Translations under genes and position numbers: made by a program
Source of the DNA: Chthonomonadales bacterium
Lineage (GTDB): Bacteria; Armatimonadota; Chthonomonadetes; Chthonomonadales; CAJBBX01
Direction: 5' to 3'
NCBI GenBank assembly: GCA_020849275.1
Contig: JADLGO010000072.1
Coordinates: forward strand, 1 to 49,365
DNA: 49,365 nucleotides
Notes under the pieces: generated by a model
Told to the model about the DNA's origin: nothing
The model's database searches: none
The model's input: the letters and a program-made list of their open reading frames with translations, nothing else
In this document: positions 41,808 to 49,365 of the stretch, piece after piece
Layout: every line of letters begins with the position of its first letter
Position numbering within the stretch: position 1 is the first letter of the stretch

Positions 41808-43856
41808 ATGCCCGAGTTCCAGCTCCGATCCGACTACCAGATGCGCGGCGACCAGGCGCAGGCCGTGGACAACCTCGTGCGGGGCCTGGAACGTGGCGAC
41901 GCTCGGCAGACCCTCCTGGGCGCCACGGGCACCGGCAAGACGTTCACCATGGCCCAGGTTATCCAGCGCATGCGTCGACCGACGCTGGTCATCGCGCACA
42001 ACAAGACCCTTGCCGCCCAGCTCTGCTCCGAGTTTCGCGACTTCTTTCCCGAGAACGCGGTCGAGTACTTCGTGTCGTACTACGATTACTACCAGCCCGA
42101 GGCGTATATTCCTCAGACCGACACCTACATTGAAAAGGACGCGCAGATCAACGACGAGATCGACCGGCTGCGCCACTCCGCGACCCAGGCGGTGCTGGAG
42201 CGCCGCGACGTCATCGTGGTCGCCTCGGTCTCCTGCATCTACGGCCTCGGCTCGCCGGAGGAGTACCGCCGCATCATCTGCACCTTTCGGCGAGGGGAGA
42301 CCTTCGACCGCGAGGAGGCCCTGCGCCGCCTCGTGGACATGCAGTTCACTCGCAACAGCCTGGAGCTGCAGCGCGGCACCTTCCGCGTACGCGGCGACCT
42401 CCTTGAGATCCAGCCGATCGACGAGGAGGTGGTGATCCGCGTTGAATACTTCGGGGACGACGTGGAGCGCATCACCCTGATCGACCCGGTGACCGGAGAG
42501 GTGATCGGCTCGCGCGACTCGGTCACCGTGTTCCCGGCCAGTCACTTCGTGACCTCGGCCGAGCGGCTCGAGGCGGCCATCGAACTGATCCGTGGCGAGA
42601 TGGAGGAGCAGGTAGCGCGGTTCACCGCCGAGAGCAAGCTGATCGAGGCCCAGCGAATCGAGCAGCGCACGCGCTTCGATATCGAGATGATGCGCGAGCT
42701 CGGCTATTGCTCCGGCATCGAGAACTACAGCCGGTACATGGATGGACGGGTGGCCGGCACGCCGCCTAACACGCTTCTCGACTACTTCCCCGAGGACTAC
42801 CTGACGGTGGTCGACGAGTCGCACCAGACGCTTCCCCAGCTGCGCGGGATGTACGCGGGCGACAAGCAGCGCAAGGATACCCTCATCGAGTACGGCTTCC
42901 GCCTGCCCTCCGCCGCCGATAACCGGCCGCTGAAGTTCCACGAGTGGGAGGGGCGGGTGCCGCAGGTGGTGTTCGTCTCGGCCACGCCCGGGCCGTTCGA
43001 GCGCGAGCACAGCACACAGATCGTTGAGCAGATCATCCGCCCCACCGGCCTGGTGGACCCGGAAGTGATCGTCCGGCCCACGCGCGGGCAGATCGACGAC
43101 CTGATCGGCGAGATCCGAGCGCGCGCCGACCGCGGCGAGCGCGTGCTCGTCACGACCCTCACCCGGCGCATGGCGGAGGACCTGGCGGCCTATCTGGAGG
43201 ACCTGCACGTCAAGGTCAACTACCTCCACTTCGGCGTGAAGACCATCCAGCGCACCGAGATCCTGCGCGACCTGCGCGTGGGCGTCTACGACGTGGTGAT
43301 CGGCGTTAACCTGCTGCGCGAGGGGTTGGACCTGCCGGAGGTGACTCTCGTGGCGATCCTCGACGCGGACAAGGAGGGCTTCCTGCGCTCCGAAACCTCG
43401 CTGGTGCAGACCATCGGCCGGGCCGCGCGCAACCTGAGCGGGCAGGTGATCATGTACGCCGACAACGTCACCGGCTCGATGGCGCGCGCCATCGCGGAGA
43501 CGAACCGGCGCCGCGCCATCCAGGCCGCCTACAACCTCGAGCACGGCATCACCCCGCAGACGGTGCGCAAGGCCATCCGCGACATCATCGTCTCCGAACG
43601 CGTGGCGGAGGAGAAGACGAGCTACCGGGCCCGCCCGGACCTGACGCAGGCCGAGCGTCTTCCGCTCGATCAGGTGGTGGAGTTGATCGCCCAGCTCGAG
43701 AAGCAGATGAAGGAGGCGAGCAGGGCGCTCGAGTTCGAGCGGGCCGCCGAGATCCGCGACGAGATCGCCGAGTTGCGCCGGTTCGTGCCCTCCAACGCGA
43801 TGGGCGGGCTGCCGGGCGACCGCAAAGCCGGCGCGCGCGGCCGGCGGACGCGATAG
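41808..43856 (+). CDS. uvrB: UvrABC system protein B
   Basis: UvrB verifies DNA damage in nucleotide excision repair. The 682 residues show Walker A GATGTGKT (38-45), the beta-hairpin [29 protein letters not shown], helicase motif II (VVDESH) and VI (QTIGRAARN), and the UVR motif [31 protein letters not shown] near the C-terminus, which binds UvrC. Start ATG 41808 follows GAGGGGAGGTTCACG. It precedes the cyclase gene by 14 bp. Confidence 0.97.
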   Translation: MPEFQLRSDYQMRGDQAQAVDNLVRGLERGDARQTLLGATGTGKTFTMAQVIQRMRRPTLVIAHNKTLAAQLCSEFRDFFPENAVEYFVSYYDYYQPEAYIPQTDTYIEKDAQINDEIDRLRHSATQAVLERRDVIVVASVSCIYGLGSPEEYRRIICTFRRGETFDREEALRRLVDMQFTRNSLELQRGTFRVRGDLLEIQPIDEEVVIRVEYFGDDVERITLIDPVTGEVIGSRDSVTVFPASHFVTSAERLEAAIELIRGEMEEQVARFTAESKLIEAQRIEQRTRFDIEMMRELGYCSGIENYSRYMDGRVAGTPPNTLLDYFPEDYLTVVDESHQTLPQLRGMYAGDKQRKDTLIEYGFRLPSAADNRPLKFHEWEGRVPQVVFVSATPGPFEREHSTQIVEQIIRPTGLVDPEVIVRPTRGQIDDLIGEIRARADRGERVLVTTLTRRMAEDLAAYLEDLHVKVNYLHFGVKTIQRTEILRDLRVGVYDVVIGVNLLREGLDLPEVTLVAILDADKEGFLRSETSLVQTIGRAARNLSGQVIMYADNVTGSMARAIAETNRRRAIQAAYNLEHGITPQTVRKAIRDIIVSERVAEEKTSYRARPDLTQAERLPLDQVVELIAQLEKQMKEASRALEFERAAEIRDEIAELRRFVPSNAMGGLPGDRKAGARGRRTR

Positions 43857-43870
43857 GGGGGCGAGCGGTC

Positions 43871-45226
43871 ATGGCCGAGACGCCGGACGACCTTCAGCGC
43901 TCCCTGCGCGTGCTGCGCTTCCCGGGCGACCTGGAGCGCGAGTTTCGCGAGGAGTACTTCCGCAAATCGATCGGCCTCGGCCGGGGCGTGCTGTTGATCG
44001 CCGTGTGCATCGTGGCGCTGGCCGGTCTCTACGCGCTCACGGAGCCGCCGGTGGTCCGCCTGCACGACTGGCCCGTGCGCTACGGCATCATCTGCCCGCT
44101 GCTCCTGGGCCTGTTCGGCCTCTCGTTCGTGCCGCGCCTCTTCCGCCACATGCAGGTCGCCAGCGCCGCCGCCGTGCTGCTGCTGGGCGCCAGTCTGCTC
44201 GTGATCGACCTTCGCACGCCGGGAGCGGTGGCCCAGCAGGGCGCTCTGGACATCATCGTCCTCATCGTGGCGACCTACACGCTCGTCAGACTCCGATTCG
44301 TCAACGCGGTGCTCGTCTGCTTCGCACTCATCGCTGCCTACAACTGGGTCGCAGTCGCACTATCTCCCATGCCCACGTCCGCGGTCATGACGAACAACTT
44401 CTTCCTGCTCTCCACGAATCTGTTCGGCATGATCTCATGTTACGCCATGGAGCTGTACATGCGGCGTGACTTCCTTCTGCGGCGCAGGCTTCAGGAGGAG
44501 CAGCGCAAGTCCGAGGAACTGCTGCTCAATATTCTGCCGGCGCCGGTGGCCGAGCGCCTCAAGCGCGACCCCGCGACCATCGCCGAGAGCTATGGCGAGG
44601 TCACGGTCGTCTTCGCCGACATCGTCGACTTCACTCCGCTCTGCGCGCGGCTGTCGGCCGAGCGCGTGGTGGAGTTGCTGAACGGCGTGTTCACCATGTT
44701 CGACCGGTTGGCCGAGAAACACGGCACGGAGAAGATCAAGACGATCGGGGACGCCTACATGGCGGTGGCCGGGCTGCCGCACCCCCGCGCCGACCACGCG
44801 CGAGCGGCCGCCGAGCTGGCGCTCGACATGCGCGAGGAGGTGCGCCGGCACGGGCACGAGAGCGGCGTGCCGCTCGAGGTGCGCATTGGCATCAACAGCG
44901 GGCCGGTGGTGGCCGGAGTGATCGGGTCGCGCAAGTTTATCTACGACCTGTGGGGCGCCACCGTCAACATCGCCGGGCGCATGGAGTCGCACGGCGTGCC
45001 GGGCGCCATCCAGGTGACGGAAGTCACCTACCGAATGCTGGAGGGCGCCTACCGGTTCGAGCCGCGCGGACGCATCGCCGTGAAGGGGGCGGGCGAGATG
45101 CCCGCGTACCTGCTGGTGGATCGCCTGGATGGCGCGCAGGCGGTGGTTGCGGCGCGCGCGGAGGAGGCGACGGATCTGCCGTCCTCGTCGGCCGCCACGC
45201 TGCGCGGAGCCGGGCCGGCGGCCTGA
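43871..45226 (+). CDS. Membrane-bound class III adenylate cyclase
   Basis: The 451-residue protein has about six membrane segments (about 33-200), then a coiled linker and a class III cyclase domain (about 240-420). Metal-binding Asp250 (VVFADIVDF) and Asp294 (KTIGDAYMA), Lys290 for adenine recognition, YDLWG and the N...R pair of NIAGRMES are all in place, so a homodimeric adenylate cyclase is likely. No response regulator domain is seen. It could sense a membrane signal and signal through a cAMP-binding regulator outside the window. Start ATG 43871 after GGGGGGCGAGCGGTC. Confidence 0.92.
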   Translation: MAETPDDLQRSLRVLRFPGDLEREFREEYFRKSIGLGRGVLLIAVCIVALAGLYALTEPPVVRLHDWPVRYGIICPLLLGLFGLSFVPRLFRHMQVASAAAVLLLGASLLVIDLRTPGAVAQQGALDIIVLIVATYTLVRLRFVNAVLVCFALIAAYNWVAVALSPMPTSAVMTNNFFLLSTNLFGMISCYAMELYMRRDFLLRRRLQEEQRKSEELLLNILPAPVAERLKRDPATIAESYGEVTVVFADIVDFTPLCARLSAERVVELLNGVFTMFDRLAEKHGTEKIKTIGDAYMAVAGLPHPRADHARAAAELALDMREEVRRHGHESGVPLEVRIGINSGPVVAGVIGSRKFIYDLWGATVNIAGRMESHGVPGAIQVTEVTYRMLEGAYRFEPRGRIAVKGAGEMPAYLLVDRLDGAQAVVAARAEEATDLPSSSAATLRGAGPAA

Positions 45227-45236
45227 CGAGGCGCGG

Positions 45237-47528
45237 TCAGTCCTCGTAGTCGCCGCGAAACATGCGGTCCACCTCGTCCTTCGTCACCAGGATCTCGCGC
45301 GGCTTGGCGCCGTCCAGTGGCCCGACGATGCCCCTCTGCTCCATCATGTCCACCAGGCGCGCGGCGCGCGTATAGCCGATCTTGAAGCGCCGTTGCAGCA
45401 TGGAGGTGGACGCCTGGCCGTTCGTGGCCACGAGCTTAACGGCGGACTCGTAGAGCTCGTCCTCGGACCCGCCCTCGTCGCCCGCGGCGCCCCCGCCCAT
45501 CCCCATCTGCACCGGCGTCATCGTGTAGCTCGGGCGCTCCTGCTCCTTGAGGTAGGCGACGAGGGCGTTCGTCTCCTTCTCGGAGAGGTAGCATCCCTGG
45601 ATGCGCGCCGGCTTCGAGCTGTCGATCGGGAGGAAGAGCATGTCGCCGCGCCCGATCAGCCGCTCGGCGCCGTTCATGTCAAGGATGGTGCGGCTGTCGA
45701 CCTGCGAGGAGACGGCGAAGGCGATGCGCGAGGAGATGTTGGCCTTGATCAGCCCGGTGATGACGTCGACGGAGGGCCGCTGTGTGGCAATCACCAGGTG
45801 GATGCCCGTGGCGCGGGCGAGCTGCGCGATGCGGCAGATCGAGGTCTCGATCTCGCCGGCCGCCTGCATCATCAGGTCAGCGAGCTCGTCGACGACGACG
45901 ACGATGAAGGGCAGTCGCTCGTCCTCGGAGGCGCCCTCGTTGTAGCCGTCGATGTTGCGCGTGCCGATGCGCGAGAACATCTCGTACCGCCGGTCCATCT
46001 CCTTGAGGATCGCCCGGAAGATGCCGGCCGCCTGCTTCACGTCCTTGACCACCGGGTGCATTAGGTGTGGGATGCCATCCCACAGCGATAGCTCAACGCG
46101 CTTGGGGTCGATCATGACGAACTTGATCTCGCGCGGCGTGGCCCGGTAGAGCATGGAGGCGATGAGGGCGTTGAGGCAGACGGACTTGCCCGAGTTGGTG
46201 GAGCCGCCGATCAGCAGGTGGGGCATCTGCGTCAGGTCGGCGTAGCGGTGGGTCCCGCCGACGTCCGTGCCCAGAGCGAAGGTGAGCTTGCCCGAGGCGT
46301 TTCGGAACTCCGCGGACTCGATGCACTCGCGCAGCGCGACGACGGAGGCGGTGGAGTTGGGCACCTCGACCCCGATGGCTGACTTGCCGGGGATGGGCGC
46401 CTCCACGCGCACGTCGATCGCCGCGAGGGCCATCGCCAGGTTGTCGGCCAGCGAGACGATCTTGCTGACCTTGATGCCGGGGGCGAGTTGGATCTCGTAG
46501 CGTGTGACGGTGGGGCCGTGGGCGATCTCCACGACGTTGGCGCCGATGCCGAACTGGTCGAGCGTCTCTTCCAGCACCTTGATCCGGTCGGCTAGCTCCT
46601 GCTGGGCGCGGCGCGGCGCGGCGGGCGGGGCCTCCTTCAGCAGCGTGAGCGGCGGCAGCCGGAAGTCGCCGGGCGCGGCTGGCCCCTCCGGCAGCGGCAC
46701 GACGGAGGTGCTCTTGGCGGGGGCGGGATCGGTGCCGTCGCGAATGGCCGGAGGCGACCCCGGCTTCGCGGGCCCTGGCCGCCGCGCCGAACGCTCGGCG
46801 TCGGCCTCGCGGGCGCCGCTCCCCGGTAGGGAGGCCGGCGCAAGGCGGCGCTCCGACGAGGCATCGCCGCCCCTCTCGCGGCCTGCCGCGCGCTCCGCGG
46901 CGCGAGCGGCCAGCCCCTCGCGCACCGCGGCGCTCTTCTCGCGCACCGCGCCTACGCCCTGTTTCGCGGCGCCGACGCCCTGCCTGGCGGCGGCCAGTCC
47001 CACGCCGGCCGGCTTCCGCAGTGAGCGCAGGAGCTCGATGAAGGGTCGGTCGACGAGGAGCACCACCGACATGCAGGCGAACATCACCAGGAGCAGATAG
47101 GCGGTCTGCAGGCCGAGCGGACGGCACAGCAGGGTGGCGACGAGCGCGCCGAGGAAGCCGCCGGCGCCCATCAGCGTCTGCTCAGAGGCAGGGTCAAGCG
47201 CGGGAAGCGGTCCGTCGAAGGCGGCCAGGTGACGCCACGTGATGAAGGTGACGAAGAGGAGGAGCGTGCCGTAGGTGGAGTGCGAGAACGAGAAGCGGTC
47301 GTAGCCCACAAGAAACATGGAGCCGATGAAGAGCAGGATCAGCGGCACCGCGAAGGCGCCGGAGCCGGCCATCAGGCGCAGCCCGCGCACCGCGAGGTCC
47401 GGCACGAGCGCATCCTGGCGCCAGGCGAGCCAGAGGAGGCAGGCGGCGCCGGCGAAGAAGAGGGCCAGGCCGACCAGGTCGTGAACCCGGCGGGAAGAGG
47501 GAACCGACCGGGCGCGGGAGACGGCCAT
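45237..47528 (-). CDS. ftsK: DNA translocase FtsK/SpoIIIE
   Basis: The 763-residue protein helps segregate chromosomes at division. An N-terminal four-helix membrane part lies at about 15-150, followed by a Pro/Ala/Arg-rich linker (about 190-290), the motor domain with Walker A GSTNSGKS (about 441) and Walker B FIVVVVDELAD (about 543), and a C-terminal winged-helix gamma domain (ASTSMLQRRFKIGYTRAARLVDMMEQRGIVG) that reads KOPS-like sites. The ATG 47528 follows GGAGGTGTGCG. It meets the cyclase gene tail to tail with 10 bp between the stops. Confidence 0.96.
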   Translation of the reverse strand: MAVSRARSVPSSRRVHDLVGLALFFAGAACLLWLAWRQDALVPDLAVRGLRLMAGSGAFAVPLILLFIGSMFLVGYDRFSFSHSTYGTLLLFVTFITWRHLAAFDGPLPALDPASEQTLMGAGGFLGALVATLLCRPLGLQTAYLLLVMFACMSVVLLVDRPFIELLRSLRKPAGVGLAAARQGVGAAKQGVGAVREKSAAVREGLAARAAERAAGRERGGDASSERRLAPASLPGSGAREADAERSARRPGPAKPGSPPAIRDGTDPAPAKSTSVVPLPEGPAAPGDFRLPPLTLLKEAPPAAPRRAQQELADRIKVLEETLDQFGIGANVVEIAHGPTVTRYEIQLAPGIKVSKIVSLADNLAMALAAIDVRVEAPIPGKSAIGVEVPNSTASVVALRECIESAEFRNASGKLTFALGTDVGGTHRYADLTQMPHLLIGGSTNSGKSVCLNALIASMLYRATPREIKFVMIDPKRVELSLWDGIPHLMHPVVKDVKQAAGIFRAILKEMDRRYEMFSRIGTRNIDGYNEGASEDERLPFIVVVVDELADLMMQAAGEIETSICRIAQLARATGIHLVIATQRPSVDVITGLIKANISSRIAFAVSSQVDSRTILDMNGAERLIGRGDMLFLPIDSSKPARIQGCYLSEKETNALVAYLKEQERPSYTMTPVQMGMGGGAAGDEGGSEDELYESAVKLVATNGQASTSMLQRRFKIGYTRAARLVDMMEQRGIVGPLDGAKPREILVTKDEVDRMFRGDYED

Positions 47529-47587
47529 CGCACACCTCCAGGGCGGCCGCCGCCCCGGCGACTCGGCAGCGGGCGGGCGCACGAGGG

Positions 47588-47616
47588 ATTATAGCAAATG
47601 GCGTCCGACCGGTCAA
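47588..47616 (-). promoter_or_regulatory. Near-consensus sigma70 promoter for ftsK
   Basis: On the - strand, TTGACC (47616-47611) is followed by a 17-bp spacer and TATAAT (47593-47588). It differs from consensus at one base. The expected start site is around 47581, giving a leader of about 53 nt for ftsK. It is the clearest promoter in the window. The rest of the 272-bp spacer, to 47800, shows no gene. Confidence 0.85.
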
Positions 47617-47800
47617 TCGGGCGCGGCGCGGCGCTGCCGGGCGCCGGGGGGTGGCGGGGCAAGCGCGTGGCGGGCGCCAGCGAGCGGACCATGCGGGCAC
47701 GTGGTGCGCGCCCGCGCGCCATTGCCGCAGGTCCCGCTCTGCGGACCTCGCAGCAGGCGGCTCTCGCCCTCTGGGTCTCCGGGAGCGGCGGGGCCCCGCG

Positions 47801-48949
47801 TCAGGCGTGCCCCGGCTTCGGCTCCGCCTCTGCGCGGCCGCCATCGCGCGCGGGCTTGCCCCTGTCGAAGTAGGCCTTCACGCGCGACAGGTCGGCGCCG
47901 AGTTGCGATCCGGGGTCGGCGGCGAACACCCAGGCCGCCGCGTGGCCCAGCGCGCCAGCGGACTGGCGGTACTGCATCCGAACCGTTAGCTCGGTCCCGC
48001 CGTTCTGGCCGGGCCGCACCGCGATGGCCCCCGCATGGCGAATCGGCTGGTCCTCCGTGGTCTCCCAGGCGATCCTCTGGTCGGCCAGGCGGCAGGTCTC
48101 GCGCGCGTCCCACTGAACGGTGGCGCCCACCGGGCCGCTCACCACCCAGCGGCTTATCCCCTCCCCGAGTGCGCGCACCTCGCGCACGCTCGGCATGAAG
48201 CGTGGGAAGTTAGCATAGTCCTGCATAAAGGCGAACACCGCGTTCGGCGGGGCGCTCAGCGCGATGGTTTGGTCCACCTGGATCATCGGCGCCTCGCCCG
48301 GCGCGTCGGCGGTTCGCCCCTGGTCGCTAGCGGCCACGCCTCGCGCCACGGCGATGGCTCCGAGGGCACCGATGCCGGTTCCCAGCGCCCCACCCCGGCG
48401 CAGGCCGAGCGTGGCTGCGGCGCCGCCCCCGGCGAGAGCGAGCAGGCGGGGGCCGGGAGCGAGGTAGCGGCGCGACGCCGCGGCGGCCCGGGGTGGCGAG
48501 CCATCCGGCTCCAGGTCGGCGCGCTCGACGGCGGTCAGACGGTTGGCGACACCGCACGCGCCGCGCACCTGGCCCGTGGCGAGGGTCACCGGGTCCATCT
48601 CGTTGCCGGGCACGCGGCCGCGCAGGGTCACGTGGCCGTCCTCGGCGGTCACGTGGATCGCGCGCGGGTGACTGGCGACGCGGCCCAGGCGGGCGCGCAC
48701 GCGCTCCACCAGCACCGCGTCCGACACCGGCTCCGCAAAGAGGTGGCCGCGCGTCTCGGCGGCGACTCCCCGGGTGCGGTTGGCCAGGTCGCGGGAGGCG
48801 GTCGCCAGGAAGCCCTCCGTCCGGCGCATGGCACGTCTGGCCTGGCCGCGCATGCGCGCCCTTCGCCGCGCTCCCGCGTTCGGGTCAAGGAGATACATCA
48901 GGCCGGCGCCCAGCCCGAGCGCCCCGGCGAGCCCCAGTGCCTTGTTCAT
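47801..48949 (-). CDS. BON and SRPBCC-domain protein
   Basis: The 382-residue protein starts with a hydrophobic segment (NKALGLAGALGLGAGLMYLLDPNAGARRRARM), typical of YtxH-like anchored proteins. Residues about 75-140 look like a BON domain (AVLVERVRARLGRVASHPRAIHVTAEDGHVTLRGRVPGNEMDPVT), linked to a second small hydrophobic part (about 180-215) and a polyketide-cyclase/SRPBCC-type domain (about 230-370: IQVDQTIALSAPPNAVFAFMQDYANFPRFMPSVREVRALG). BON domains bind membranes or are involved in stress. Function unknown; this architecture is often found with cell-envelope stress genes. Start 48949 follows GGGAGGACGGTCTCACC. Confidence 0.85.
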   Translation of the reverse strand: MNKALGLAGALGLGAGLMYLLDPNAGARRRARMRGQARRAMRRTEGFLATASRDLANRTRGVAAETRGHLFAEPVSDAVLVERVRARLGRVASHPRAIHVTAEDGHVTLRGRVPGNEMDPVTLATGQVRGACGVANRLTAVERADLEPDGSPPRAAAASRRYLAPGPRLLALAGGGAAATLGLRRGGALGTGIGALGAIAVARGVAASDQGRTADAPGEAPMIQVDQTIALSAPPNAVFAFMQDYANFPRFMPSVREVRALGEGISRWVVSGPVGATVQWDARETCRLADQRIAWETTEDQPIRHAGAIAVRPGQNGGTELTVRMQYRQSAGALGHAAAWVFAADPGSQLGADLSRVKAYFDRGKPARDGGRAEAEPKPGHA

Positions 48950-49145
48950 GGTGAGACCGTCCTCCCATCGCGAGTACCGGTTCAGCCGGGCCCCGGCGCG
49001 CGCCGGGCAGATGGGCGGCGCGACGGGGGCGGCGGTCCGCTGTGGCAAGACGCAGAGGGCTTCGGCCCGGTTCCCAACGGGGGACCCCTCCAGGCCGGTC
49101 GGGTGTCTGGCCCGCTCTGCCAGGGCGGGCGCCACGTCCAGGGGG

Positions 49146-49164
49146 GGCGGGCGACGCGCCCGCC
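49146..49164. other. Short hairpin in terminal gene-free region
   Basis: A perfect 8-bp stem (49146-49153 with 49157-49164, 3-nt loop) lies in the 416-bp stretch 48950-49365, which holds no supported gene. No T-run follows. Confidence 0.4.
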
Positions 49165-49242
49165 GGGCGTGTGGGAGGCGGCCGGAAAGGGCTCAACGGA
49201 CACCTGAGAGGGGCGGCGCGAAAAAGGCCGGTCCAGGTGCGT

Positions 49243-49302
49243 GTTGCCTCACCTAGAAACCTGACTTTGGCTCTTTCGTTGCCTCAGATAGGAATCTGAC
49301 CT
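49243..49302. repeat. Pair of imperfect 25-bp direct repeats, 35-bp period
   Basis: GTTGCCTCA-N2-TAG-N-AA-N-CTGAC occurs at 49243-49267 and again at 49278-49302, identical at 20 of 25 positions. The period is 35 bp, too short a spacer for CRISPR. An inverted pair CACCTG (49201-49206) and CAGGTG (49234-49239) lies just upstream. These resemble the repeated ends of some insertion sequences (for example the IS21 group), but no transposase is within the window. Confidence 0.6.
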
Positions 49303-49365
49303 GGCGGCCTTGCCAGGCCGCCGGCTCGCTGGCTGTGTGGGGAGCGGGGTGGCAGCGGGTGGCGC

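Noticed and set aside
49243-49302. Idea of a CRISPR array
   Set aside because: Only two imperfect 25-bp copies with about 10 bp between them; no cas genes and no spacer-length regularity.
1-49365. tRNA or rRNA genes
   Set aside because: I saw no cloverleaf-like run with a T-loop GGTTCGAATC-type motif in a suitable context. GGTTCGAATC occurs at 19922-19931 within truA, but without matching acceptor, anticodon and D arms.

Overview
The window is a GC-rich (about 70 % by eye), gene-dense bacterial chromosome segment. It opens with the last 40 codons of tuf and continues into one of the longest ribosomal-protein superoperons seen in bacteria. The order is the S10, spc and alpha operons without interruption, then truA, rplM and rpsI. 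After that comes an accessory region rich in secreted or carbohydrate-active proteins, then a housekeeping block (uvrB, ftsK). No 16S rRNA or other decisive marker is present. The mix of a Zn-type ribosomal protein set, an EF-G-2-type paralogue, DUF4838 / hypothetical-GH15 / GH38 proteins and URO-D-family proteins suggests an uncultured member of Armatimonadota or a neighbouring phylum. That is an inference with moderate-to-low confidence.

Region 1 (1-21018, all + strand): tuf(3' end), rpsJ, rplC, rplD, rplW, rplB, rpsS, rplV, rpsC, rplP, rpmC, rpsQ, rplN, rplX, rplE, an EF-G-like GTPase, rpsN (Zn type), rpsH, rplF, rplR, rpsE, rpmD, rplO, secY, adk, map, infA, rpmJ, rpsM, rpsK, rpsD, rpoA, rplQ, truA, rplM, rpsI. 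Order is canonical except for the full-length EF-G-2-like gene between rplE and rpsN. S3 carries an RGG-rich C-terminal tail, IF-1 a glycine/arginine-rich N-terminal extension, and L22 an Ala/Pro-rich repeated tail. Four ribosomal protein genes start with TTG. Several inter-gene spacers hold perfect GC-rich hairpins. A convergent, probably bidirectional, terminator closes the region.

Region 2 (21116-28012, all - strand): an apparent operon reading adh-type zinc dehydrogenase, a 1328-residue secreted multidomain protein with a glycoside-hydrolase-like barrel, a GT87/DUF2029-type membrane protein, and a Nudix hydrolase. A 375-bp divergent spacer with three consecutive perfect hairpins separates it from region 3.

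Region 3 (28388-39156): a secreted hypothetical-GH15-like protein with a golvesin-type C-terminal domain, a Tat-signal DUF4838-like protein, a lytic transglycosylase fused to an M15-like domain, two divergently transcribed URO-D/MtaA-family proteins, a small unknown protein and a GH38 alpha-mannosidase. The set looks like uptake or breakdown of glycans and possibly of methylated compounds.

Region 4 (39176-48949): a PAS/histidine kinase/receiver hybrid, uvrB, a membrane class III adenylate cyclase, an FtsK/SpoIIIE translocase (with a near-consensus sigma70 promoter) and a BON + SRPBCC protein. The last 416 bp carry no gene but hold a pair of imperfect 25-bp direct repeats near the edge.
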